Assembly (NCBI GenBank): GCA_035456265.1
Contig: DATIDP010000132.1
Coordinates: 1-17,084 of the forward strand
Length of the DNA stretch: 17,084 nt
Source of the DNA: DASUPK01 sp035456265
GTDB taxonomy: Bacteria; Actinomycetota; Thermoleophilia; Solirubrobacterales; 70-9
Direction: 5' to 3'
In this document: one piece after another, positions 1-5,461 of the stretch
Position numbering within the stretch: the first letter of the stretch is position 1
Layout of the letters: each line of letters begins with the position of its first letter
Made by a program: the position numbers and the translations under genes
Notes under the pieces: model-generated
The model's database searches: none
The model's input: the letters and a program-made list of their open reading frames with translations, nothing else
Told to the model about the DNA's origin: nothing

Positions 1-214
1 AGACCGGCGCGATGTTGGAGTACCAGGGCCAGTGGGTGAGGTTGCTGTGGCAGTCCATGCAGGCATCGCTCATGAGCTGCTCAGTGCGTGGGCGATCCCA
101 GGCGATTTGGCGATCGACGGGTGGGTTCGTGTGATCGCGACCGTAGGGAACGAGCTGAATCAGGAGCAGCACAGCGATCAGACCCAGCCCCAGCCACCTC
201 AGCACCGAGCGCAT
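1..214 (-). CDS. Heme-binding domain protein (CxxCH), partial
   Basis: The visible N-terminal 71 residues begin MRSVLRWLG, with a hydrophobic signal anchor at about residues 4-22 (LRWLGLGLIAVLLLIQLV). A single c-type heme motif follows, CMDCH (Cys52, Cys55, His56), then SNLTHWPWYSNIAPV. The pattern CxDCHSN..WPWYS..AP is typical of the short 'haem-binding domain' family of membrane-anchored periplasmic or extracytoplasmic proteins (Pfam Haem_bd). The C-terminus lies beyond the left edge. The ATG at 214-212 is the first in frame and immediately precedes the anchor. The gene lies 42 nt downstream of a small membrane-protein gene on the same strand, so the two probably form one transcript. The role (electron transfer or heme handling) is not shown by the sequence. 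Confidence 0.85.
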   Translation of the reverse strand, partial: MRSVLRWLGLGLIAVLLLIQLVPYGRDHTNPPVDRQIAWDRPRTEQLMSDACMDCHSNLTHWPWYSNIAPV

Positions 215-256
215 GGCGGAATAGCTGGCGCTGCTAGTTGGGTTGACGGGCTGGCA

Positions 257-355
257 TCAGGGCCCGCTCAACGAGAACGGCAGGAAGACGATCCCGATGA
301 TGAACATCACCAAGTGACCCTTGCGGATGGAAATGATGCCCCAGCTGATGGCCAT
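257..355 (-). CDS. Small (32-residue) membrane protein
   Basis: This short frame encodes MAISWGIISIRKGHLVMFII followed by GIVFLPFSLSGP. It has a basic patch (RKGH) and one transmembrane-like stretch at about residues 15-28. A strong Shine-Dalgarno (GAGGAGGG) lies about 8 nt before the ATG, and the heme-binding protein gene starts 42 nt downstream, which supports real translation. I do not recognise a named family; the sequence resembles unnamed small membrane proteins. The leader including the Shine-Dalgarno and start codon is tandemly duplicated. The upstream copy's ATG is in another frame and would run through this gene. Confidence 0.6.
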   Translation of the reverse strand: MAISWGIISIRKGHLVMFIIGIVFLPFSLSGP

Positions 356-432
356 TGGGCGATCCCTCCTCTACATTTTCCTGCGACACCGTCATTGGGC
401 GATCCCTCCTCTACGTTTTCCTGCGACACCGT
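353..432. repeat. 40-bp tandem duplication of a translation-start region
   Basis: Two head-to-tail 40-bp units occupy 353-392 and 393-432 and differ at one base (A375 versus G415). Each unit, read on the minus strand, contains a GGAGGG Shine-Dalgarno and an ATG. The unit is not a multiple of three, so the upstream ATG (395-393) opens a frame offset from the 32-residue protein and overlapping it. Confidence 0.95.
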
Positions 433-521
433 CCGCCCAGTATCTCGCGTGTACGTTCGCTCACCATGCTGATCCGACCCTTCATCACCGAGCCCGCCCA
501 CGCCGAGACAGCGCCTCTTTG

Positions 522-1442
522 ATGCGGGCCGCCGGTATCAGCGAGTTCGGCGGTGCCGTCGGGCGGATCGACCTCCCAGATCCGCGCCCCCTCGCGGACG
601 ACGAGGTCCTGATCGAAACCCGGGCCGCGGGCGTCGGCAACTGGGAGGAGTTCGTCCGGACGGGCGAGTGGGACGTCGGCCGCGCCCCTCCGATGGCGCT
701 CGGCGTCGAGGCCGCCGGGACCATCACGGCGATCGGAGATTCCGTCGAGGACTGGGAGCCGGGCGACGAGGTGCTCAGCCACCCCCTCCCGCTGCGGGAT
801 CAGGGAACCTGGGCGCCCTTGCTGATCGCCTCGGCGACGGTGCTCGCGCGAAAGCCTCGCGCCCTCTCGTGGGAGGCCGCTGCAGCGTTCCCCGTTCCGG
901 CCCTGACCGCCACGCAGGTGATCGACGGAGCCCTGGCGGTGCGCCCTGACGACCTGGTCCTCGTCAATGGTGGGGGCGGGGTGACCGGCACGACGCTCGT
1001 CGGCCTGGCCGCGGCGCGCGGCGCCGAGGTGATCGCGACCGCGGGACCGGCCAGCCATGAGCGCCTGCGCCGGCTGGGAGCGGCCCACGTGCTCGACTAT
1101 CACGACCCCGACTGGCCGGAGCAGGCGCGCGCCATCGGAGGCGGCGTGACCGCCGTCGCGAACGCAGCGCTCAACGGCTCAGCCGAGGCGATCGGCACGG
1201 TGCGCGACGGCGGTCGGCTTGCGACGATCACCCAGGACCCACCGGACGAGCGGCGGGGCATCGAGATCTCGTCGGTGATCGTGGAGCCCGACGGCCGCGC
1301 GCTCGGCGAGCTCGCCGAGCTGCTCGCGGCCGGAAAGCTCGAGGTCTCGGTCGCGGCGACGTTCCCGCTCGAGGAGGCCGCCGCGGCCTTCGCGGCAGGA
1401 ACGGGGGGCGGCGCCGGCGGAGCGGTCGTGCTTCGCCCCTGA
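522..1442 (+). CDS. MDR-family NADP-dependent oxidoreductase (quinone oxidoreductase-like)
   Basis: The 306-residue product starts MRAAGISEFGGAVGRIDLPD and follows the zinc-free quinone oxidoreductase branch of the medium-chain dehydrogenase/reductase superfamily. The N-terminal GroES-like half includes GVGNWEEFVRTGEW and MALGVEAAGTITAIGDSV. The Rossmann half carries the nucleotide-binding loop VNGGGGVTGTTLVGLAA at about residues 147-163, then RLRRLGAAHVLDY. I see no Cys/His set for catalytic zinc. It probably transfers hydride from NADPH to quinones or enones in the cytoplasm. The frame is open further upstream, but homology of the opening residues favours the ATG at 522. No good Shine-Dalgarno precedes it, so translation may be weak or leaderless. 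It is divergent from the heme-protein pair; the 433-521 gap is the likely promoter region. Confidence 0.88.
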   Translation: MRAAGISEFGGAVGRIDLPDPRPLADDEVLIETRAAGVGNWEEFVRTGEWDVGRAPPMALGVEAAGTITAIGDSVEDWEPGDEVLSHPLPLRDQGTWAPLLIASATVLARKPRALSWEAAAAFPVPALTATQVIDGALAVRPDDLVLVNGGGGVTGTTLVGLAAARGAEVIATAGPASHERLRRLGAAHVLDYHDPDWPEQARAIGGGVTAVANAALNGSAEAIGTVRDGGRLATITQDPPDERRGIEISSVIVEPDGRALGELAELLAAGKLEVSVAATFPLEEAAAAFAAGTGGGAGGAVVLRP

Positions 1443-1528
1443 CGGGGGCGAGGATCTAGCCCGCCAGGAATTGAGTGGCAACCCCACCGGGACGCTGCGG
1501 ACGCCCTGCCCCGCAGCTGACGCGAAGG

Positions 1529-1571
1529 AGTCGGGGCGACTGGATTTGAGCCAGCGACCTTTCGGGCCCCC
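1529..1571 (-). other. tRNA 3'-half remnant, left copy (candidate att site)
   Basis: Read on the minus strand this segment runs from anticodon-loop G's through variable loop AGGTC, a T-arm GCTGG/CCAGT, acceptor strand CGCCCCG and discriminator A, matching canonical tRNA positions 34-73. GGG at 34-36 followed by G37 suggests tRNA-Pro(GGG). The 5' half is missing, the T-loop has C in place of T54 (CTCAAAT), and one extra G is inserted, so it is not functional. A near-identical copy in the same orientation lies at 14619-14662. The amino acid identity is inferred from half a molecule. Confidence 0.75.
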
Positions 1572-1584
1572 GCCGATGTCGCTT

Positions 1585-1630
1585 GGCGTCCATTGTGTCC
1601 ACGGGCGTCCACTGCGTCCCCTGCGTCAAC
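1585..1630. repeat. Degenerate ~10-bp tandem repeats beside the left tRNA remnant
   Basis: Successive units related to GCGTCCACTG can be read: GGCGTCCATT, GTGTCCACGG, GCGTCCACTG, CGTCCCCTG, CGTCAACTTC. They start 14 nt inside the left tRNA remnant. Clusters of short degenerate repeats are what recombinase arm sites look like, but no recombinase gene is present, so that role is inference. Confidence 0.55.
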
Positions 1631-1667
1631 TTCCGTGGACGTTCTCGACAGATAGGACGTCGCATCG

Positions 1668-1684
1668 GGTACCAATCCGGTACC
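1668..1684. repeat. GGTACC-N5-GGTACC paired palindromes
   Basis: Two GGTACC hexamers lie 11 bp apart, start to start, separated by AATCC. Each is self-complementary and together they form a direct and inverted repeat. They follow the degenerate repeats in the 290-bp gene-free stretch 1443-1732, which holds only the tRNA remnant and these repeats. Function is unknown; a protein-binding site is possible. Confidence 0.5.
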
Positions 1685-1732
1685 ACGAGCGCTCTCTCGA
1701 CAGGCTGCTGCTTGCAGGGAAAGCGGTGCGCC

Positions 1733-2212
1733 TCAGGCCGGGCCCGGCATCGCGCCCTCGGCAAGCTTGATCCGGGTCCAGACGTTCATGTTGACGACGA
1801 CGGCGACGATCTCGAGGATCTCCTCCGAGCTGAAGTGCTCGGCGAGCCCGTCGTGGAAGCGCTGGAACGCCGTGTCCCGGTCGGTGTCGGCGACGCGGGT
1901 GAGCGCCTCGGCGTAGCGGAGCGCCGCCTGTTCGGCCTCCGAATGAAGCTCGGTCTCCCACCACCCAGTCAGGGTGTCGATCTTGGCGCGGGGGATGCCA
2001 GCCTCGCGAGCTGCCTCGTAGTGCAGGTTGAGGCAGTAGGTGCAGTTGTTGAGCTGCGCAACCCGCAGCCGCAGGAGCTCGGCGAGGCCGCGGTCGATCC
2101 GCAGGTCGGCCGTATACCCGAACGCATCCGCGCCCATCCGGGCAATGGCGATCAGCGCCTCGTTCTCGCTCGCGTCGAGTCGGCGGTTCACCACCTGGAC
2201 ATCGTCAGCCAT
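1733..2212 (-). CDS. Carboxymuconolactone decarboxylase / AhpD-like family protein
   Basis: The 159-residue helical protein has the family's redox signature NNCTYCLNLH (Cys57, Cys60, His64), flanked by RVAQLNNCTYCLNLHYEAAR and the C-terminal helix EEILEIVAVVVNMNVWTRI. Members with CxxC-x3-H include the peroxidase partner AhpD, while many others are uncharacterised antioxidant-type enzymes. The frame opens 13 codons earlier, but the ATG at 2212-2210 (MADDVQVVNRR) is preceded by GAAAGGAAAG about 5 nt upstream and matches the family's usual start. It is a single leftward gene just inside the left tRNA remnant, with no obvious operon partner. A cytoplasmic thiol-dependent peroxide or electrophile role is likely; the substrate is unknown. 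Confidence 0.88.
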   Translation of the reverse strand: MADDVQVVNRRLDASENEALIAIARMGADAFGYTADLRIDRGLAELLRLRVAQLNNCTYCLNLHYEAAREAGIPRAKIDTLTGWWETELHSEAEQAALRYAEALTRVADTDRDTAFQRFHDGLAEHFSSEEILEIVAVVVNMNVWTRIKLAEGAMPGPA

Positions 2213-2242
2213 CTTGCTTTCCTTTCGGTGGGTTGGTGACGG

Positions 2243-2329
2243 TATGAGCACGGGGTGAGGTTCCAGGATCTCGACGGCTTCCGGGTCGTCCTCGTGTCCG
2301 GGCGCTTGGAGAACCAGTCGCCACGCTGA
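2243..2329 (+). pseudogene. C-terminal remnant of a VOC/glyoxalase-fold gene
   Basis: This fragment reads YEHGVRFQDLDGFRVVLVSG before reaching a stop. It lines up with the C-terminal strand of the intact VOC protein encoded at 12957-13328 (DEHGVTVEDPDGFRVVLVP). An in-frame stop immediately precedes it, so no start or N-terminal part survives. It sits in the 280-bp gap between the AhpD-like and lactonase-like genes, which otherwise holds only a GCGCGC-type hairpin near 2421-2434. Confidence 0.6.
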
Positions 2330-2492
2330 TCGCGGTCGGCGGCCTGATGCGCTGAAAGTCGATCGCCATTCACATCACCCCTACCTTGGGATCAGCTGAC
2401 TGCATTGCCCCTCTGACGCGCGCCGAAGCGCGCGATAGAGCGGCTCGAGCCTCATCGGTATCGGGTCAGCGGGACCTGTGCTGCGATCCCTC

Positions 2493-3515
2493 TCAGCCGG
2501 CGGCCAGCCCAGCCACGGTCTCCGGCACTCCTTCGAAGGCGCCGACCGCGGTCAGTCCCCCGTCTTGGCCCACGCTCCAGCCGAAGATTCTCTGCGCGTC
2601 TGCGTCGATCGCGTACAGGTAGCGTCCGTCGCCTGAGATGGCCTCGTCGCGAAGGCCCTTCTCACCTTCGCGGGTCGAGGCGGCCACCGGATCGCGCAGC
2701 TCGAGGCTTCCGTCGCCGGCGATCTCATAGCTCGACACGGTGCAGTCGCCGAAGTTGGTGACATAGGCGTACTGGCCGTCCTTGGTCACCGCGGCCCAGC
2801 AGACTTCACTGCGGGTGTCGCCAACCGAGCCGCTCACCGGGGTGAGCTGACCCCCGCCGGCAACGGCATACGAGGAAGCAGCCGCCGCGCCGGCGGCGCC
2901 GCCGAACGCCTCGGTGACGATCAGCGAGCCCTCCGGCGTGAAGTCGAAGCCGTATGGCGTCTGGCCCGAGGACTTGATCGTGGTCGGGCCGTCCGCGTAG
3001 CCGCCCTCGTCGACCGTATAGCTGCTGATGCTGTTCGTCCCTCGCTCGGTCACGATCACCGCCGCCCCGTCGACGCTGAACGAGACCTGAGCCGGGTCCG
3101 CGTCGTCGGCGCTCAGCTGTCGCGTCGAGTCCTCAAGTGGAGTCAGCTTTCCATTCGCGAGGTTGAAGCCAGCGATGCACGGCGTGCCGTTGTTGAGAAC
3201 GTAGACGAGCTCGCCGCTGACGGCGACGCTGGTCGGCTTGCTGCCGCCCGAATCGACGCGATCCTCGAGGCGCAGGCCGTCCGATTCGATCGCGAACAGC
3301 GACAGCTCGTCGCTGCCGGAGTTCGCGACCAGCAGCCACCGGCCGTCATCACTGATCACGATCGAGTTCTGGGAGGGCAGGTGGGGCTCTCCCGTTCCGC
3401 GACCACCTGTGCTGTAGCGGCCGAGCGGGGCCAGCTGGCCGTCCTCCGAGCGGCTGAAGGCGACGATTTCATTGTCGGAGGCGTCATTCGTCTGGACATA
3501 GATGGCGGGGGTCAT
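2493..3515 (-). CDS. Seven-bladed beta-propeller (lactonase-family) protein
   Basis: The 340-residue product consists of repeated blade motifs: IVISDDGRWLLVANSGSDEL, SVAVSGELVYVLNNGT, VSFSVDGAAVIVTERGTNSI, GFDFTPEGSLIVTEAFGG, WAAVTKDGQYAYVTNFGDCT and EAISGDGRYLYAIDADAQRI. This is the 6-phosphogluconolactonase/3-carboxymuconate cyclase-like propeller family (Lactonase, 7-bladed). No signal peptide is seen (MTPAIYVQTND), so it should be cytoplasmic. Many members have no known substrate, and I would not call it a true 6-phosphogluconolactonase. I chose the ATG at 3515 over a GTG one codon upstream because GGAGAA is better spaced from the ATG. It is a single leftward gene. Confidence 0.85.
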   Translation of the reverse strand: MTPAIYVQTNDASDNEIVAFSRSEDGQLAPLGRYSTGGRGTGEPHLPSQNSIVISDDGRWLLVANSGSDELSLFAIESDGLRLEDRVDSGGSKPTSVAVSGELVYVLNNGTPCIAGFNLANGKLTPLEDSTRQLSADDADPAQVSFSVDGAAVIVTERGTNSISSYTVDEGGYADGPTTIKSSGQTPYGFDFTPEGSLIVTEAFGGAAGAAAASSYAVAGGGQLTPVSGSVGDTRSEVCWAAVTKDGQYAYVTNFGDCTVSSYEIAGDGSLELRDPVAASTREGEKGLRDEAISGDGRYLYAIDADAQRIFGWSVGQDGGLTAVGAFEGVPETVAGLAAG

Positions 3516-3682
3516 CACATTTCTCCATTGCTCGAGAGTCGGACAGACTTGTGTCGGCCGAAGAGCGCACGCGTTACGCGCGGTTGGGGATTCATCGGGC
3601 CTGAAGGTCGACTCTATCGCTCCCGTGCGTCACCGCACGACCCTCCCTTACCCACGTTCTCCCGCGCGGAGCCGCGCCTCCA

Positions 3683-3853
3683 ATGCGCGAATTGGAGCAC
3701 TGGCACCTGGCTTGCTTCCTTCTACGACACCCCTGTGTCAACTTCGACAACGCAGCGTGCCCCGATTCCAGTCAGCTCAAGGCGGACTGCGATCCCAACA
3801 CGCCGGAGGCACGCGAGGCATGGGAGGCCAGTCAAGTTGCGACGCCGGCCTAG
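3683..3853 (+). CDS. Possible small Cys-containing protein (56 residues)
   Basis: This frame begins MRELEHWHLACFLLRHPCVN and ends ADCDPNTPEAREAWEASQVATPA, stopping 3 nt before the convergent gene at 3857. Four cysteines and an acidic, helix-like C-terminus give it a more protein-like composition than the other frames here. I recognise no family, and the CGGAG upstream is too far from the ATG to be convincing. It lies in the 341-bp stretch 3516-3856, which otherwise holds only the lactonase gene's upstream region and short hairpins (for example CGTGCG-TCAC-CGCACG at 3624-3639). It may be a real small gene or a decayed tail of one. Confidence 0.3.
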   Translation: MRELEHWHLACFLLRHPCVNFDNAACPDSSQLKADCDPNTPEAREAWEASQVATPA

Positions 3854-3856
3854 GGG

Positions 3857-4288
3857 TCAGGCGGCCGACCGAGAACCGGCCCCCGCGAGGGCCACGCCAC
3901 TCGCCATCGCGCCTTTGAGCGCCAGCTCCCTGACCCAATCGGCCGCACTCCATCGCCAGGGCGGCTCGACGAGCCCGAGCCCACCGTCCACGACCGTGCC
4001 GCTGAGGAGCGCTACCACCCACGCGCCGCCAAAGCGCCTGGCCCGTCCGCCATCGAAGGCGCTCAGGATGACTGCGGCCGCGAATGGCAGCGTCGACTGG
4101 GCGGCGTAGCTGACGGCGTTTCGCGCGGCCCCCCGGCGCGGCTCCCACCCAGTCAGGTTTCTCACCAGCTCGATCGGAGCGTCGCTTGGCTGCCGCTTGG
4201 TGACCGCGATGTCAATTCGCTGCGCGGCGGCCAACACCAAGGCGCCGGCGGCACCGGCTCTGACCACATCGGAGTCGGAGATCTGCAT
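3857..4288 (-). CDS. Hypothetical membrane protein behind a captured leader
   Basis: The 143-residue protein has hydrophobic segments at about residues 9-22, 59-77, 88-105 and 124-137, suggesting an integral membrane protein. I recognise no named family; the middle stretch (APIELVRNLTGWEPRRGAARN) resembles unnamed actinobacterial membrane proteins. Its first six residues, MQISDS, and the DNA upstream are shared with the short-chain dehydrogenase gene at 5993-6718. After 17 shared bases the two genes diverge completely, so the start region came with a duplicated promoter cassette. An AAAGGA-type Shine-Dalgarno precedes the ATG. It follows the shortened DUF427 gene by 53 nt, as the SDR follows the full-length one, and is probably controlled by the operator at 4541. 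Confidence 0.6.
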   Translation of the reverse strand: MQISDSDVVRAGAAGALVLAAAQRIDIAVTKRQPSDAPIELVRNLTGWEPRRGAARNAVSYAAQSTLPFAAAVILSAFDGGRARRFGGAWVVALLSGTVVDGGLGLVEPPWRWSAADWVRELALKGAMASGVALAGAGSRSAA

Positions 4289-4341
4289 TTCTATGGTCCT
4301 TTCGGGATGGTGGTCGGTGCCGTCCGCGAGAATTCCGCGGC

Positions 4342-4509
4342 TCAGCTGAACTTGGTCCTTGGGCGGTCCTGCAGGACCCCGTCGACGTAGACCAAAAGGG
4401 GTCCGGCGGTGTCAGCGACCGGCTCGGCGCCGAGATACGCGCGTACGCGCTTCGCGCCGGTCTTTACCCGGCCTCGGGGTTTCGCGGTCTGTGTCTGGGT
4501 GGCGCTCAT
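4342..4509 (-). pseudogene. DUF427 gene with an in-frame 600-bp internal deletion
   Basis: The remaining 55 codons keep the N-terminal leader (MSATQTQTAKPRGRVKTGAK, then RVRAYLGAEPVADTAGPLLV) fused directly to the C-terminal YVDGVLQDRPRTKFS of the full-length protein at 6766-7539. Both DUF427 domains are essentially gone, so the original function must be lost. The frame is still open. The Shine-Dalgarno is damaged: AAAGGAG in the long copy reads ACAAGAG here. It could still be made as a small peptide, but its likelier significance is as a spacer between the operator and the membrane-protein gene. Confidence 0.85.
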
Positions 4510-4538
4510 ACCCATGCTCTTGTGTGGCATCGCGATAA

Positions 4539-4558
4539 AGTGGACTGTGTAGTCCACT
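4539..4558. promoter_or_regulatory. TetR operator, duplicated copy
   Basis: The 20-bp perfect inverted repeat AGTGGACT-GTGT-AGTCCACT contains the core TGGAC-N6-GTCCA (4541-4556). It is identical to the site at 7570-7589 in front of the intact DUF427 gene. It lies about 30 nt upstream of the shortened DUF427 start and should bring the downstream membrane-protein gene under the same TetR control. Confidence 0.78.
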
Positions 4559-4603
4559 CAGCCTCGGGAGCGTTACACCCCGGGGGGTTTGGTGCTCGCT
4601 CTG

Positions 4604-4640
4604 CTGCGCGGCGTGGGCCCGCAGATGCTCGTAGGCGGCT
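4604..4640 (-). pseudogene. Remnant of the TetR C-terminus
   Basis: On the minus strand this reads AAYEHLRAHAAQ, matching the last residues (AYEHLRANAAQ) of the TetR protein at 7629-8237. The stop codon TAG of the intact gene is CAG here (4601-4603), so the frame reads on toward the operator. No other part of TetR is present, which marks the end of the duplicated cassette. Confidence 0.75.
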
Positions 4641-4641
4641 A

Positions 4642-4788
4642 ATGAATGAGTTGGCGCAGGACTGCCGGGTGGGTCGCGCCGAACCCCTCGAAGCCGCCCG
4701 GCTGCGGGAGTGGGCCGCTCACTTCACATCTCTTGTGGACTCTGTGTGCGCCAGGGATCGGGAATCCCGCGCGCGCGCCGACTCGTAA
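4642..4788 (+). CDS. Possible 48-residue protein, unknown
   Basis: The frame starts MNELAQDCRVGRAEPLEAAR immediately after the duplicated cassette and continues LREWAAHFTSLVDSV before an Arg-rich tail. It is amphipathic-helix-like and has no recognised family. There is no convincing Shine-Dalgarno. It may be a chance frame or a gene fragment at the duplication edge. The 320-bp stretch 4560-4879 otherwise contains the TetR remnant and the leader of the ABM gene. Confidence 0.22.
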   Translation: MNELAQDCRVGRAEPLEAARLREWAAHFTSLVDSVCARDRESRARADS

Positions 4789-4805
4789 GTCACTAGCGAG
4801 CTTCG

Positions 4806-4833
4806 ATCACATGGGTGATGACGCTGTAGCGTC
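4806..4833. promoter_or_regulatory. Two adjacent inverted repeats upstream of the ABM gene
   Basis: ATCAC-ATGG-GTGAT (4806-4819) is followed directly by GACGCT-GT-AGCGTC (4820-4833), ending 46 nt before the ABM-domain gene's ATG. The back-to-back arrangement suggests a regulator-binding region, although short palindromes do occur by chance. Neither resembles the TGGAC-N6-GTCCA operator. Confidence 0.4.
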
Positions 4834-4879
4834 GCCCTCGGGTAAACCGACGACTCAATCCAAGACTAAGGAGCTGCTG

Positions 4880-5188
4880 ATGGCCGAGACCGTGACGAAG
4901 GGTTTGCTTGTCCGCATCGAGGCAGAGCCCGGCAAGGAGAGTGACGTCGAGGACTTCCTTAATCAGGGAAAGTCGCTCGTCGAAGAGGAGCCGGAGACAA
5001 CCGCGTGGTTCGCCATCCGTTTGGGCGAGTCGACGTATGGCATCTTCGACGTGTTCCCGGACGAGGACGGCCGCAATGCCCATCTCGGCGGCGAGGTCGC
5101 GAAGGCGCTCGCGCAGAACGCCGGCGAGCTCTACTCCGATCCGCAGATCGAGAAGCTCGACGTGATCACGTCGAAGCTGCCGGGCTAG
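4880..5188 (+). CDS. Antibiotic biosynthesis monooxygenase (ABM) domain protein
   Basis: The 102-residue single-domain protein begins MAETVTKGLLVRIEAEPGKE and continues with TAWFAIRLGESTYGIFDVFP and AHLGGEVAKALAQNAGELYS. This is the ferredoxin-like dimeric alpha/beta-barrel layout of the ABM/YgiN type. Some members oxidise quinols or polyphenols without cofactor or degrade heme; for this one the substrate cannot be told. AAGGAG six nt before the ATG gives a firm start. It is a monocistronic rightward gene with paired inverted repeats upstream. The convergent DoxX remnant follows. No signal peptide, so probably cytoplasmic. Confidence 0.82.
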   Translation: MAETVTKGLLVRIEAEPGKESDVEDFLNQGKSLVEEEPETTAWFAIRLGESTYGIFDVFPDEDGRNAHLGGEVAKALAQNAGELYSDPQIEKLDVITSKLPG

Positions 5189-5257
5189 AAAGATTGCGAT
5201 CTTGCGCCCGGCGCCAGGCTCGGCCGAGAGGACCAGTCCGTAGGACTATCGCGCGGC

Positions 5258-5440
5258 GCGGCGATCCGAGTGCCGCCGCCAAGCCAGGAGCAGTGCACCC
5301 CGGCCACCTCGATGATCCCGATCAGGTTGACGAAGGCGTCGGGAAAGGGAAGGCGGTAAGTCCGAAACGAGTCAACCTCGACACCGTGGTTTGCGAACTT
5401 GGCACCCCGAAGCCGAGATAGATCAGGCCGGCACGCCGGC
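5258..5440 (-). pseudogene. Decayed DoxX-family membrane protein gene
   Basis: On the minus strand, pieces in two frames combine into a DoxX core: RRAGLIYLGFGVP, then KFANHGVEVDSFRTYRLPFP, DAFVNLIGIIEVAGG and ALLLLGGGTRIAA. Reading it continuously requires a missing A between GVP and KFA, a missing G at EVAGG and an extra G after ALLL. The last two compensate each other, so the frame is regained at GGGTRIAA. A TGA lies just before the first piece and no start is visible. The C-terminal helices after TRIAA are not recognisable. The whole 5189-5461 gap between the ABM and lipoprotein genes is occupied by this remnant. Confidence 0.68.
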
Positions 5441-5461
5441 AGTTTCACTTCGATGAAGCGA

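Larger units (their letters stand above)
4272..4637. repeat. Duplicated promoter cassette, shortened copy
   Basis: This segment matches 6702-7660. It carries the start of the SDR (first six codons), a shortened DUF427 gene, the 20-bp TetR operator and the last codons of TetR. The coding and operator parts are nearly identical, while the stretch between DUF427 and MQISDS has drifted more. The main difference is a missing block between two AGAC tetranucleotides (6813-6816 and 7413-7416 in the long copy), joined here at 4389-4392. The loss is exactly 600 bp. Confidence 0.92.

Noticed and set aside
411..1103. 230-codon minus-strand frame opposite the MDR oxidoreductase
   Set aside because: Antisense to a recognisable NADP-binding enzyme; no domain seen.
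1100..1675. 191-codon minus-strand frame containing ARKVAGSNPVAPT
   Set aside because: That peptide is a known artefact of translating the tRNA 3' half located at 1529-1571; the rest is antisense to the MDR gene.
4736..4752. Possible further TetR site at TTGTGGACTCTGTGTGCGCC
   Set aside because: Only one half-site (TGGAC) is present; the second arm does not match.
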